NCBI GenBank assembly: GCA_963842575.1
Contig: CAWJGS010000005.1
Coordinates: forward strand, 1 to 64,000
Direction: 5' to 3'
Length of the DNA: 64,000 nucleotides
Source of the DNA: JACDER01 sp963842575
Lineage (GTDB): Bacteria > Actinomycetota > Thermoleophilia > Gaiellales > Gaiellaceae
Positions within the stretch are counted from its first letter, which is position 1, and every line of letters starts with the position of its first letter. A program made the translations under genes and the position numbers. Under the pieces are notes generated by a model that was given only the letters and a program-made list of their open reading frames with translations, made no database searches and was not told the origin of the DNA. Of the stretch, positions 24,058 to 31,818 are shown piece by piece.

Positions 24058-25152
24058 TCACACGACCGCGGCGACCGGCTCGGCGACGGCCTCGACAGCC
24101 AGCGCCGCCGGCTCGGCCTCCAGGACGACCTTGAGCGCCCCTGTTTCCTCAGGTGCGGCGAACGTGTCGTACGCGGCCATCGTCTCGGCAAGCGGGAAGC
24201 GATGGGTCGCGAACCGCTCCGCGTCGAGGCGCCCCTCGGCGATCAACCGTAGGAGCCGCGGCGTCGTCACGGTGTCCACGAGCCCCGTCGTCACCGTCAC
24301 GTCGCGAATCCACAGACGCTCGAGGTGGAATGCAGCTTCGTGGCCGTGTACGCCGATGTTCGCCACCCGGCCACCAGGGCGGATCAGCTCCGTGCACAGC
24401 TCGAACGTCTCCGGAACGCCAACGGCCTCCATCGCCACGTCGGCGCCGAGCCCGTCGGTCAGGGCCAGCACGGCCTCGACGGCATCTTCGCGTCCGTTGT
24501 TCACGGCGGTGTCTGCACCGAACTCGAGCGCTCGCGCGAGACGAGCATCCGCAAGATCGATCGCGATGATCCGGCTCGGGGTATAGAGCTTCGCCGTCAG
24601 GATGGCGGCGAGCCCGATCGGCCCCGCGCCGACGATCGCAACGGTGTCCGCCGGCTTGACGCCGCCGTTCAAGACGCCGACCTCGAACGCCGTAGGAAGG
24701 ATGTCGGCGAGGAACAGCACCTGTTCGTCCGTGAGCTCGTCCGGGACCTTGTAGACGGATGTCTCCGCGAACGGGACTCGGGCGAGCTCGGCCTGAAGGC
24801 CGTCGATCAGGTGGCCGAAGATCCAACCACCGCCTCCGGTGCAGAGCCCGTAATGGCCCTCGCGGCAAAACGCGCAGCGACCGCACGAGGTGATGCACGA
24901 GATCAGGACGCGATCGTCAGGTGCCAGCGTGGTCACACCGGCGCCGACCTCCACGACCGTCCCGACGGCTTCGTGGCCCAGGACCGTCCCGGGCGTTACT
25001 TCCGGAACATCGCCCTTCAAGATGTGCAGGTCGGTCCCGCAGATCGTGGAGGAATCGATCTTCACGATGATGTCTGTCGGCGCCTCGATCGACGGATCGG
25101 GCTTCGACGCCCAACTCCGCCGGCCAGGCCCCTCATAGATCAGGCCTTTCAT
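24058..25152 (-). CDS. Zinc-dependent alcohol dehydrogenase (MDR family)
   Basis: A 364-residue protein starting MKGLIYEGPGRRSWA, with AAGGAGGAGG directly upstream. Catalytic zinc ligands are in STICGTDLH and GHEAVG. The structural zinc Cys set is in CITSCGRCAFCREGHYGLC. The Rossmann motif is AIVGAGPIGLAAI, and an acidic residue (AIDLADARLA) suggests NAD(H). The C-terminus has an unusual Ala/Val/Glu-rich tail of about 20 residues. Likely an aldehyde/alcohol oxidoreductase; similar ADHs occur in DosR-type regulons. Confidence 0.92.
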   Translation of the reverse strand: MKGLIYEGPGRRSWASKPDPSIEAPTDIIVKIDSSTICGTDLHILKGDVPEVTPGTVLGHEAVGTVVEVGAGVTTLAPDDRVLISCITSCGRCAFCREGHYGLCTGGGGWIFGHLIDGLQAELARVPFAETSVYKVPDELTDEQVLFLADILPTAFEVGVLNGGVKPADTVAIVGAGPIGLAAILTAKLYTPSRIIAIDLADARLARALEFGADTAVNNGREDAVEAVLALTDGLGADVAMEAVGVPETFELCTELIRPGGRVANIGVHGHEAAFHLERLWIRDVTVTTGLVDTVTTPRLLRLIAEGRLDAERFATHRFPLAETMAAYDTFAAPEETGALKVVLEAEPAALAVEAVAEPVAAVV

Positions 25153-25259
25153 TCCTCCTCCTTTCCCAGCAGGGGGCGCGCACTGCGCGCGCCTTTCACG
25201 CAACTGTCGGGGCCGAAAGGAGAGCGCGCATCGGTGGCCCCTCGGAGCGGCGGCACGGG

Positions 25260-25269
25260 TTTCCCGCAA
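25260..25269 (-). promoter_or_regulatory. Shared upstream decamer TTGCGGGAAA, copy 3
   Basis: TTGCGGGAAA on the minus strand, about 108 bp before the alcohol dehydrogenase start. A one-mismatch copy, TTGCGTGAAA, is closer to the gene at 25194-25203. Confidence 0.4.
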
Positions 25270-25282
25270 TCGGTCGACGAGG

Positions 25283-25480
25283 TCAGTCGGCAGTGAACCG
25301 GAGGGTTTGCCGAAGCGTCTCCGGGTCGAAGCGATAGAGCCCCGAAGTCGTCGCGACCGAGACAGCGCCGCGCGCGCCGGCCACCGCAAGGTCCACGAAT
25401 TCTCCGCCTGCCCATGCGGGCGGGGACGTGAGCAGGACGACGAGGCCGGCAAGGAACGCGGCGGGACGAGAGTGCGTCAT
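25283..25480 (-). CDS. Possible short secreted protein or gene fragment
   Basis: A 65-residue frame, MTHSRPAAFLAGLVVLLTSPPAWA, giving a plausible signal peptide with AWA-G cleavage. About 40 residues follow (FVDLAVAGARGAVSVATTSG) that resemble the first blade of a propeller protein and then stop. An alternative start MFLVVRG lies 21 bp upstream. It could be the truncated 5' end of a larger secreted protein. It is divergent from the sugar-binding protein gene. Confidence 0.35.
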   Translation of the reverse strand: MTHSRPAAFLAGLVVLLTSPPAWAGGEFVDLAVAGARGAVSVATTSGLYRFDPETLRQTLRFTAD

Positions 25481-25579
25481 TCCTCGAACTACGAGGAACA
25501 TCGACCATGCGGTCCCGGTTGCTTGACCCAGCAAATTCTGCGTAGAGTTGATGGCAATCCGCAGAGAGAGAGGGGACTC

Positions 25580-26656
25580 ATGCATAAACCACGTTGGCGC
25601 TACGCCAAGCCGCTCCTGGTAGCCGGAGCCCTGGGCGCCTGCGTCACAGTCGCGCTCTTCGCGTCCTCAGCAGGCGCACGCCCGCAGGCGTCGATCCAGG
25701 CCTGCGCCCTGCTGCCGGACACGAAGTCGTCGACCCGCTACACGCTGTTCGACGCTCCGTACCTGAAGGCGGCGTTCAAGAAGGCCGGCGTCTCCGCATC
25801 GGTCGTCAACGCGCTCGGCAGCCCGATCAAGCAGAAGTCCCAGGCCCAGCTGTGCCTCGCGCAGGGTGCGAAGGTCATCCTGCTCGACCAGCTCGACCCG
25901 GGCTCGGGAGCCGCGATCACGAATCTCGCCGTCTCGCGCGGCGCGAAGGTGATCGACTACGACCGCCTCGTCGTCGGGAGTAAGGCCTCGTACTACGTCT
26001 CGTTCGACAACGTGAAGGTCGGCAAGCTGCAGGGCAAGGGCCTCGTCAGCGCGCTGAAGGCAAAAGGGACGTACTCGAAGCATCCCGTCATCGCCCAGCT
26101 GAACGGGGACATCAAGGACAACAATGCCAAGCTGTTCAAGCAGGGCTACGACTCCGTCCTCAATCCGCTGTTCGGCAAGGGGACGTTCAAGAAGGCGCAG
26201 GCCGGAGACCAGTACACCGACTGGGATCCCATCAAGGGCCGGCGGATCTTCGATCAGATGCTCGCCCGCAACAGCAACAAGATCGGCGGTGTCCTCGCGG
26301 CCAACGACGGCCTCGCCGGAGCCGTGATCGCCTCGCTCAAGGCCCATGGCCTGAAGCCGATCCCGCTGACCGGCCAGGATGCGACGCCGACCGGCACGCA
26401 GTTCATCCTCGCCGGCTGGCAGAGCGGAACGGTCTACAAGTCCGTCCACAAGGAAGCGAACGCTGCGGCCAACGCCGCGATCGCGATCATCAAGGGCCAG
26501 AAGGTGCCCGGTGTCAACGGCAAGGTCAGCGGCACGCCCTCGATCCTGTTGACCCCGGTCTGGATCACGAAGGCGAACTACAAGACCCTCTTCAAGGAAG
26601 GGTTCCTGAAGAAGCGCCAGGTGTGCGCCGGGATCTACAAGAAGTACTGCAAGTAA
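25580..26656 (+). CDS. Sugar ABC transporter substrate-binding protein, xylose type
   Basis: A 358-residue exported protein. The signal peptide MHKPRWRYAKPLLVAGALGACVTVALF ends near the Ala-rich SSAGA; no lipobox is evident. It belongs to periplasmic-binding family 4 with XylF-like features: LLPDTKSSTRYTLFDAPYLKAAF, LLDQLDPGSGAAITNLAVSRGAKVIDYDRLV, GVLAANDGLAGAVI, LTGQDATPTGTQFILAG. GAGAGAGGGG precedes the ATG. It captures a pentose or similar sugar for the importer encoded next. Confidence 0.92.
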   Translation: MHKPRWRYAKPLLVAGALGACVTVALFASSAGARPQASIQACALLPDTKSSTRYTLFDAPYLKAAFKKAGVSASVVNALGSPIKQKSQAQLCLAQGAKVILLDQLDPGSGAAITNLAVSRGAKVIDYDRLVVGSKASYYVSFDNVKVGKLQGKGLVSALKAKGTYSKHPVIAQLNGDIKDNNAKLFKQGYDSVLNPLFGKGTFKKAQAGDQYTDWDPIKGRRIFDQMLARNSNKIGGVLAANDGLAGAVIASLKAHGLKPIPLTGQDATPTGTQFILAGWQSGTVYKSVHKEANAAANAAIAIIKGQKVPGVNGKVSGTPSILLTPVWITKANYKTLFKEGFLKKRQVCAGIYKKYCK

Positions 26657-26669
26657 ACGTCGACAATCG

Positions 26670-26699
26670 GTGGAGGCGCCCGCTCGCGGGCGCCTCCAC
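26670..26699 (+). terminator. Hairpin between binding-protein and ATPase genes
   Basis: A perfect 14-bp inverted repeat (GTGGAGGCGCCCGC/GCGGGCGCCTCCAC) 13 bp after the binding-protein stop. In ABC importer operons such a hairpin gives partial termination and 3'-end protection, so the binding protein is made in excess. Confidence 0.75.
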
Positions 26700-26717
26700 T
26701 GTGATAATCCGACGCGC

Positions 26718-27476
26718 GTGAACTCGACCGCTCCGACAATCCAGCTGCGCGGGATCGAGAAGAACTTCGGATCGGTCCAGGCGCTGCGCGGTGCGGACTT
26801 CGAGGTGAGAGACGGCGAGGTCATGGCGCTCGTCGGCGACAACGGCGCGGGCAAGTCGACGCTGATCAAGTGCACCGCGGGCATCTACTCGATCGACGGA
26901 GGCGAGGTCTTCTTCCGCGGCAAGGCGGTCAAGATCCACGGCCCGAAGGACGCAAGCAAGCTGGGCATCGAGGTCGTCTACCAGGACCTCGCCCTCTGCG
27001 ACAACCTCGACGTCGTCCAGAACATGTTCCTCGGCCGCGAGGAGCACGACCCCGTCTACCGGCTGCGGGAAGCGCACATGGAGCAGCGAGCGACCGAGAC
27101 GCTGAAGACGCTGTCGGTGACGACGATCCGCTCCGTCCGCCAGCCGGTGGCACAGCTCTCCGGCGGGCAGCGGCAGTCGGTCGCCGTCGCACGCGCGGTC
27201 ATGTGGAAGGGACAGGTGCTCTTCCTGGACGAGCCGACGGCGGCCCTCGGCGTCGCTCAGACGCGCCAGGTGCTCGACCTCGTGCGGCGCCTGGCCGAGC
27301 AGAACCTCGCGGTCGTGCTCGTCTCGCACAACCTCGTCGACGTCTTCGAGGTCGCCGATCGCATCACCGTTTTTCGGCTCGGCCGCTCGGTGGGCGTGTA
27401 CGAGAAGGAGAAGACGTCCGAGCAGGAGATCGTCCAGGCGATCACGGCCGGCATCCCCGAGCACGAGGCCGCCTAG
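26718..27476 (+). CDS. Sugar ABC transporter ATP-binding protein
   Basis: A 252-residue single-domain ATPase; the GTG start (VNSTAPTIQLRG) is chosen to exclude the hairpin. Walker A is GDNGAGKSTLIKC, the Q-loop VVYQDLALCDNL, the signature QLSGGQRQSVAVARA, Walker B VLFLDEPTAAL and the H-loop LVSHNL. XylG/RbsA proteins normally have two fused ATPase domains; this one has only one and must work as a dimer. 3 bp separate it from the permease. Confidence 0.9.
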   Translation: MNSTAPTIQLRGIEKNFGSVQALRGADFEVRDGEVMALVGDNGAGKSTLIKCTAGIYSIDGGEVFFRGKAVKIHGPKDASKLGIEVVYQDLALCDNLDVVQNMFLGREEHDPVYRLREAHMEQRATETLKTLSVTTIRSVRQPVAQLSGGQRQSVAVARAVMWKGQVLFLDEPTAALGVAQTRQVLDLVRRLAEQNLAVVLVSHNLVDVFEVADRITVFRLGRSVGVYEKEKTSEQEIVQAITAGIPEHEAA

Positions 27477-27479
27477 CGC

Positions 27480-28713
27480 ATGAGCTCGGCCGCGCCGATC
27501 GAGGTCCAGTTCGCGGCAGAAGACGAGAACAGCCTCGGCGCGATCCTCCGCGCGCGCTGGGACGCGCTGAAGGGCGGAGACGTCGGAAGCCTTCCCGTGA
27601 TCATCGGGATCATCGGGATCGGCCTCTACTTCACCTTCCAGACCGACATCTTCTTCAGCTCGGTCAACTTCATCAACCTGATCGGGCAGCTGGCCGGGAC
27701 CACGGTGATCGCCATCGGGATCGTCTTCGTCCTCCTGATCGGCGAGATCGACCTCTCGGTCGGGTTCGTGAGCGGGGTCGCCGGCGTCACCGTCGCCGAG
27801 CTGCAGATGCCCGGCTCGGGCCACCAGTTCCCGGGGCTGATCGCGATCATCTGCGCGGTGCTCGTGGGGGCGGTGATCGGACTCGTGCAGGGGTCGATTC
27901 GTCGCCCTCCTGGGCGTGCCCTCGTTCGTCGTCACGCTGGCAGGTCTCCTGATCTGGCAGGGCGTGATCCTGAACCTCCTCGGCACGGAGGGCGTCATCG
28001 GGATCCAGAACCAGCTGATCAACAACATCGAGCTCTACCTGCTCCCTGCGAACGTCGGCTGGATCGTGGCGGGGATATTCAGCGCCGGGTTAGCCGCGAC
28101 CTCGGCGTGGTCCTACTTCAGCCGGAAGCGGGCCGGGCTTCCCGCCGGGAACGTCATCTTGATCGTGATCCGGGTCCTCTTCTACAGCGGACTCGTCTTC
28201 GGAGCCTTTGCAGTCGCCAACAACTCGCGCGGGATGCCCGTCGTGGCGCTGATCATCCTCGCTCTCGTCATCGCCCTCTCGTTCCTGGCCACGCGGACGT
28301 CGTTCGGCCGGCACGTCTACGCGGTCGGCGGGAACGCGGAGGCGGCGCGCCGCGCGGGGATCAACGTCGCGCGCGTCCGCATCCTCTGCTTCGTGATCTG
28401 CTCCTCCATGGCCGCGTTCGGCGGGGTCATCTTCGCCTCGTTCCTGAACTCGGTCGACCTGACCGCGGGCGGCGGCACGATCCTGCTCGACTCGATCTCG
28501 GCGGCCGTCATCGGCGGCGTGAGCCTCTTCGGCGGGCGCGGCCGGGTCACCGGCGCCCTCTTCGGCGGGATCATCATCGGGATGATCGCCAACGGGATCG
28601 ACTCGATCGGCTACTCGGACGCGGTCAAGTACATCACCACCGGCGTCATCCTCCTGGCCGCGGTCACGCTGGACACGCTGCTGCGCCGGCGGCAGGCCGC
28701 AGCGGGCCGCTAG
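27480..28713 (+). CDS. Sugar ABC transporter permease (XylH-like), one frameshift
   Basis: A multi-pass membrane protein of the BPD_transp_2 family. The first part (MSSAAPIEVQFAAEDENSLG ... EIDLSVGFVSGVAG ... VIGLVQGS) is read to 27896. One surplus base (A at about 27897) shifts the frame, and FVALLGVPSFVVTLAGLLIW continues to the end, including the AVGGNAEAARRAGI coupling loop. Removing that base gives about 410 residues. Convergent with trpB by a 4-bp overlap. Confidence 0.88.
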
Positions 28714-30074
28714 GCCGGAGTCGGCAGCCCCTCGAGCGCGCGCTGAGCGCGCACGATCTCGGCGTCCTCGAGCGCGACGTCCTCGAGGTTGCCGGCGAAA
28801 TAGTTGTCGTAGGCCGCCATGTCGAAGTGGCCGTGGCCGGAGAGGTTGAAGAGGATCGTCCGCTCCTCGCCCGCCTCGTCGGCCTCGCGCGCGACCTCGA
28901 GTGCGCCGTAGATCGCGTGCGCCGACTCGGGCGCGGGGATGATCCCCTCGGTGCGCGCGAAGCGGACGGCCGCGTCGAAGACGTCGCTCTGGAGGTAGGC
29001 CTGCGCGCGGATCAGCCCGTCGAGGAGGAGCTGCGAGATGAGCGGCGCGACGCCGTGGTAGCGCAGCCCGCCGGCGTGGATCGGGGCGGGGATGAAATCG
29101 TGGCCGAGCGTGTGCATGGCGACGAGCGGCGTCAGCTTTCCCGTGTCGCCGAAGTCGTAGGCGAAGAGCCCGCGCGTGAGCGTCGGGCACGCCGCCGGCT
29201 CGCAGGCGAGCACGTCGATGTCACGTCCCGCGATCTTCTCGCGCAGGAACGGAAAGGCGAGGCCGGCGAAGTTCGAGCCGCCGCCGACGCAGCCGATGAC
29301 GGCGTCCGGAAAGGCGCCGGCGAGCTCCATCTGCTGGAGCGCCTCCTGGCCGATCACGGTCTGGTGCATGAGCACGTGGTTGAGGACGCTGCCGAGGGAG
29401 TACGCGGTGTCCTCTCGCCCGGCCGCGTCCTCCACGGCCTCCGAGATCGCGATGCCGAGGCTGCCGGGCGAGTCCGGATGCTCCGCGAGGACGGCGCGAC
29501 CCGACTGCGTGTCCTCGGACGGGCTCGGGACGATCTCCGCGCCCCAGGCCTGGATCAGCGAACGGCGGAACGGCTTCTGGTCGTACGAGATCCTGACCAT
29601 GTAGACCTTGCACTCGAGGCCGATCAGCTGGCAGGCGAACGCGAGCGCGCTCCCCCACTGGCCCGCGCCGGTCTCGGTCGAGAGCCGCGTCCGTCCCTCC
29701 TTCTTGTTGTAGAAGGCCTGCGCGACGGCCGTGTTCGGCTTGTGGCTGCCCGGCGGGCTGACCCCCTCGTACTTGTAGAAGATCCGCGAGCGCGTCCCCA
29801 CGGCCTGCTCCAGACGGTGCGCGCGATACAGCGGCGTGGGCCGCCAGAGCCGGTAGATGTCGAGGACTTCCTCCGGGATCGCGACCTCCGGCTCCTCGCT
29901 CACCTCCTGCTGGATGAGCTCCATGGGAAAGAGCGGCGCCAGATCGTCCGGCCCGACCGGCTCGCCCGTGCCGGGATGCAGCACCGGCTGGGGCGGGTTC
30001 GGCATGTCGGCGCGGACGTTGTACCAGCGCCTTGGCAGCTCCGCCTCGTCGAGCAGGTATTTCGTCTGCTCCAC
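28710..30074 (-). CDS. trpB: Tryptophan synthase beta-like protein, TrpB2 type
   Basis: A 454-residue PLP enzyme. The start is placed at the GTG giving (M)EQTKYLLDEAELPRRWYNV, the usual TrpB2 opening; the ATG at 30116 would run through the SOS-box promoter. The PLP lysine is in SPPGSHKPNTAVAQAF, and the phosphate loop is GCVGGGSNFAG. TrpB2 proteins condense indole (or serine-derived aminoacrylate) and are often stand-alone; no trpA is nearby. Confidence 0.92.
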   Translation of the reverse strand: MEQTKYLLDEAELPRRWYNVRADMPNPPQPVLHPGTGEPVGPDDLAPLFPMELIQQEVSEEPEVAIPEEVLDIYRLWRPTPLYRAHRLEQAVGTRSRIFYKYEGVSPPGSHKPNTAVAQAFYNKKEGRTRLSTETGAGQWGSALAFACQLIGLECKVYMVRISYDQKPFRRSLIQAWGAEIVPSPSEDTQSGRAVLAEHPDSPGSLGIAISEAVEDAAGREDTAYSLGSVLNHVLMHQTVIGQEALQQMELAGAFPDAVIGCVGGGSNFAGLAFPFLREKIAGRDIDVLACEPAACPTLTRGLFAYDFGDTGKLTPLVAMHTLGHDFIPAPIHAGGLRYHGVAPLISQLLLDGLIRAQAYLQSDVFDAAVRFARTEGIIPAPESAHAIYGALEVAREADEAGEERTILFNLSGHGHFDMAAYDNYFAGNLEDVALEDAEIVRAQRALEGLPTPA

Positions 30075-30087
30075 GCCTGGAGCATAG

Positions 30088-30116
30088 TTGTAGACGAACA
30101 CATGTTCGCCTATCAT
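30088..30116 (+). promoter_or_regulatory. SOS (LexA)-controlled promoter, probably leaderless
   Basis: A -35-like TTGTAG (30088-30093) and -10-like TATCAT (30111-30116) are separated by exactly 17 bp. In the spacer lies CGAACACATGTTCG (30095-30108), which fits the Gram-positive/actinobacterial SOS box CGAAC-N4-GTTCG. Transcription would begin about 7 bp past the -10, at the GTG of the nuclease gene (30124), giving a leaderless mRNA. LexA bound here would block the polymerase directly. Confidence 0.8.
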
Positions 30117-30123
30117 CGGAGGC

Positions 30124-31773
30124 GTGCAGCTCGCCTTCGACTCCGCCGACCGGCTCGTGGAGCTGCTCGAGGAGCGCGGGGCGCCGGTGGCGGCCTCGGA
30201 CGCCGCGCGCTCGCTCTTCGCCCTCCGCTCCGTCTCGGAGGGGCTCGCGCGCTCGCTCCTCGACGACCTCGTCACCGGCGATGCCCGGGTGCGCTGGATC
30301 GGTCCGGCGGTCGGGCTTGCGCGCCCCGAGGTCGATCCGCTGCTGGAGGACGCCGACTATGTCGTCTTCGACCTCGAGACGACCGGGCTCGGCCGCGGCG
30401 CGCGTATCTGTGAGATCGGCGCCGTCCGGATCAGCGGTCTCGAGCAGGCCGGCACGTTCCAGACGCTCGTCGACCCTTGCGCCGAGCTTCCCGCCGAGAT
30501 CTCCGCGCTGACCGGCATCCGCCAGGCGGACCTGCGGGGAGCGCCCTCCGCCGCCACGGCTGTCCGCCGCTTCATGGCCTTCACGGGGGAGGCGGTGCTC
30601 GTCGCGCACAACGCGCGGTTCGACCGCTCGTTTCTCGACCGCGACCTGGACCGGATGACCGGGCGACGGCTGGCCGCTCCCGTGCTCGACACGCTGGCAC
30701 TTGCGCGCACGCTTCTGGCCGGACGCGTGCAGCGGACAGGGCTCGCCTCGCTCTCGTACTTCTTCGGAACGGCGGCGCGGCCGTGCCATCGCGCGCTCCC
30801 GGACGCGGAGGCGACCGGGGAGATCCTCCTGGCCCTCATCGGGCTCGCCCAGGAGCGTGGCGCGCGCACCGTTTCGGATCTCTACGACCTGGCTGCGCCG
30901 CGCAAGCGCAAGGTGTACGACAAGCGCTCGCTCGCGCACGGCGCGCCGCCGCGGCCGGGCGTATACCGCTTCTACGCCGGCGAGCAGGTGCTCTACGTCG
31001 GCCGCGCCCGCGACCTACGGGCGCGCCTGCGCTCGTACTTCCGCTCCGAGCGGCAGCGACACTCGGTCGAGGCCGCGCTGGGCGCCGTCGACCGGATCGA
31101 GTGGGACGTGCTCGGCTCAGAGTTGGAGGCCGGGCTGGAGGAGCTCCGCCTCATCCGCGAGCTGCGCCCACCGGCGAACGCGCGGCAGTCGCGTCCCGAC
31201 CGCTACGTCTACCTGCGGCGGCGGGGCGACGGGATCGTGGTTTCGAAGACACCAGGCGAGCTCGGGCCGATCAGGAGCCGCCGCCAGGCCGAGCTTGCAG
31301 CGCGGGCGCTCGCAGGCGCCTCGGACGCGGAGCTCGACGACCTGCTCGGCCTCGGCAGCCCTCTCCCCCGCTTGCGCGCGAAGCTCCGCAACCTGTCCGA
31401 CGCGCTGCGCTACGAGGATGCCGCCCGCCTGCGCGACCGCATCGCCGCGCTCGAGCGGCTCATCAGCCACCTTCGCCGGGTCGAGCGTCTGCGCGCGCTC
31501 GAGCTGTGCCTGCTCGCCCCGGCAGTCCAGCCGGGAATGCGGCGCGCCTTCTTCCTCGCAGACGGACGCATCCAGGCGGTGCGGACGGTGCCTCCGGGCG
31601 GCGGCGCCTTCCTGGAGCTCGAGGCCGGCGTGGCTGCCGCACGCGCGGGGCTGCTCGAGCTGGACGCCGAATCGGTGGACGAGCTGCTGCTGGTCGGATC
31701 GTTCCTCCGGCGCCCTCCGGCCGAGCTCGAGGTCCGGCCGCTCACTGCCTGCGCGGACCGCCGCGCTGCCTGA
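30124..31773 (+). CDS. DnaQ-like 3'-5' exonuclease fused to GIY-YIG (UvrC/Cho-like) nuclease
   Basis: A 549-residue protein. Residues 1-75 are a small helical domain. Residues 79-240 form a DEDDh exonuclease (D83/E85 in FDLETTGLG, HNARFDRSF, and a late H-x4-D in HRALPDAEA). About 277-350 is a GIY-YIG domain (PGVYRFYAGEQVLYVGRARDLRARL with a later Glu in SELEAGLEEL). About 415-450 is a UVR motif (LRYEDAARLRDRIAALERL). Proteins of this design are DNA-repair nucleases in actinobacteria, related to E. coli Cho. The SOS box at the start supports a damage-inducible role. Confidence 0.9.
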   Translation: MQLAFDSADRLVELLEERGAPVAASDAARSLFALRSVSEGLARSLLDDLVTGDARVRWIGPAVGLARPEVDPLLEDADYVVFDLETTGLGRGARICEIGAVRISGLEQAGTFQTLVDPCAELPAEISALTGIRQADLRGAPSAATAVRRFMAFTGEAVLVAHNARFDRSFLDRDLDRMTGRRLAAPVLDTLALARTLLAGRVQRTGLASLSYFFGTAARPCHRALPDAEATGEILLALIGLAQERGARTVSDLYDLAAPRKRKVYDKRSLAHGAPPRPGVYRFYAGEQVLYVGRARDLRARLRSYFRSERQRHSVEAALGAVDRIEWDVLGSELEAGLEELRLIRELRPPANARQSRPDRYVYLRRRGDGIVVSKTPGELGPIRSRRQAELAARALAGASDAELDDLLGLGSPLPRLRAKLRNLSDALRYEDAARLRDRIAALERLISHLRRVERLRALELCLLAPAVQPGMRRAFFLADGRIQAVRTVPPGGGAFLELEAGVAAARAGLLELDAESVDELLLVGSFLRRPPAELEVRPLTACADRRAA

Positions 31774-31818
31774 TCGGTCTTACGTTTTCTTCACAGGGAA
31801 CCAAGGTACGGTGGCTGC

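Noticed and set aside
30075..30116. ATG start for TrpB2 at 30116
   Set aside because: The extra residues cover the SOS box and -10 of the divergent gene, and TrpB2 proteins begin with E-Q-T-K; the GTG at 30074 fits better.
27480..30413. Open frame of 977 codons joining the ABC permease start to downstream sequence
   Set aside because: After 27897 it no longer looks like protein, while the permease and TrpB2 are clear in other frames; it is a by-product of the permease frameshift.
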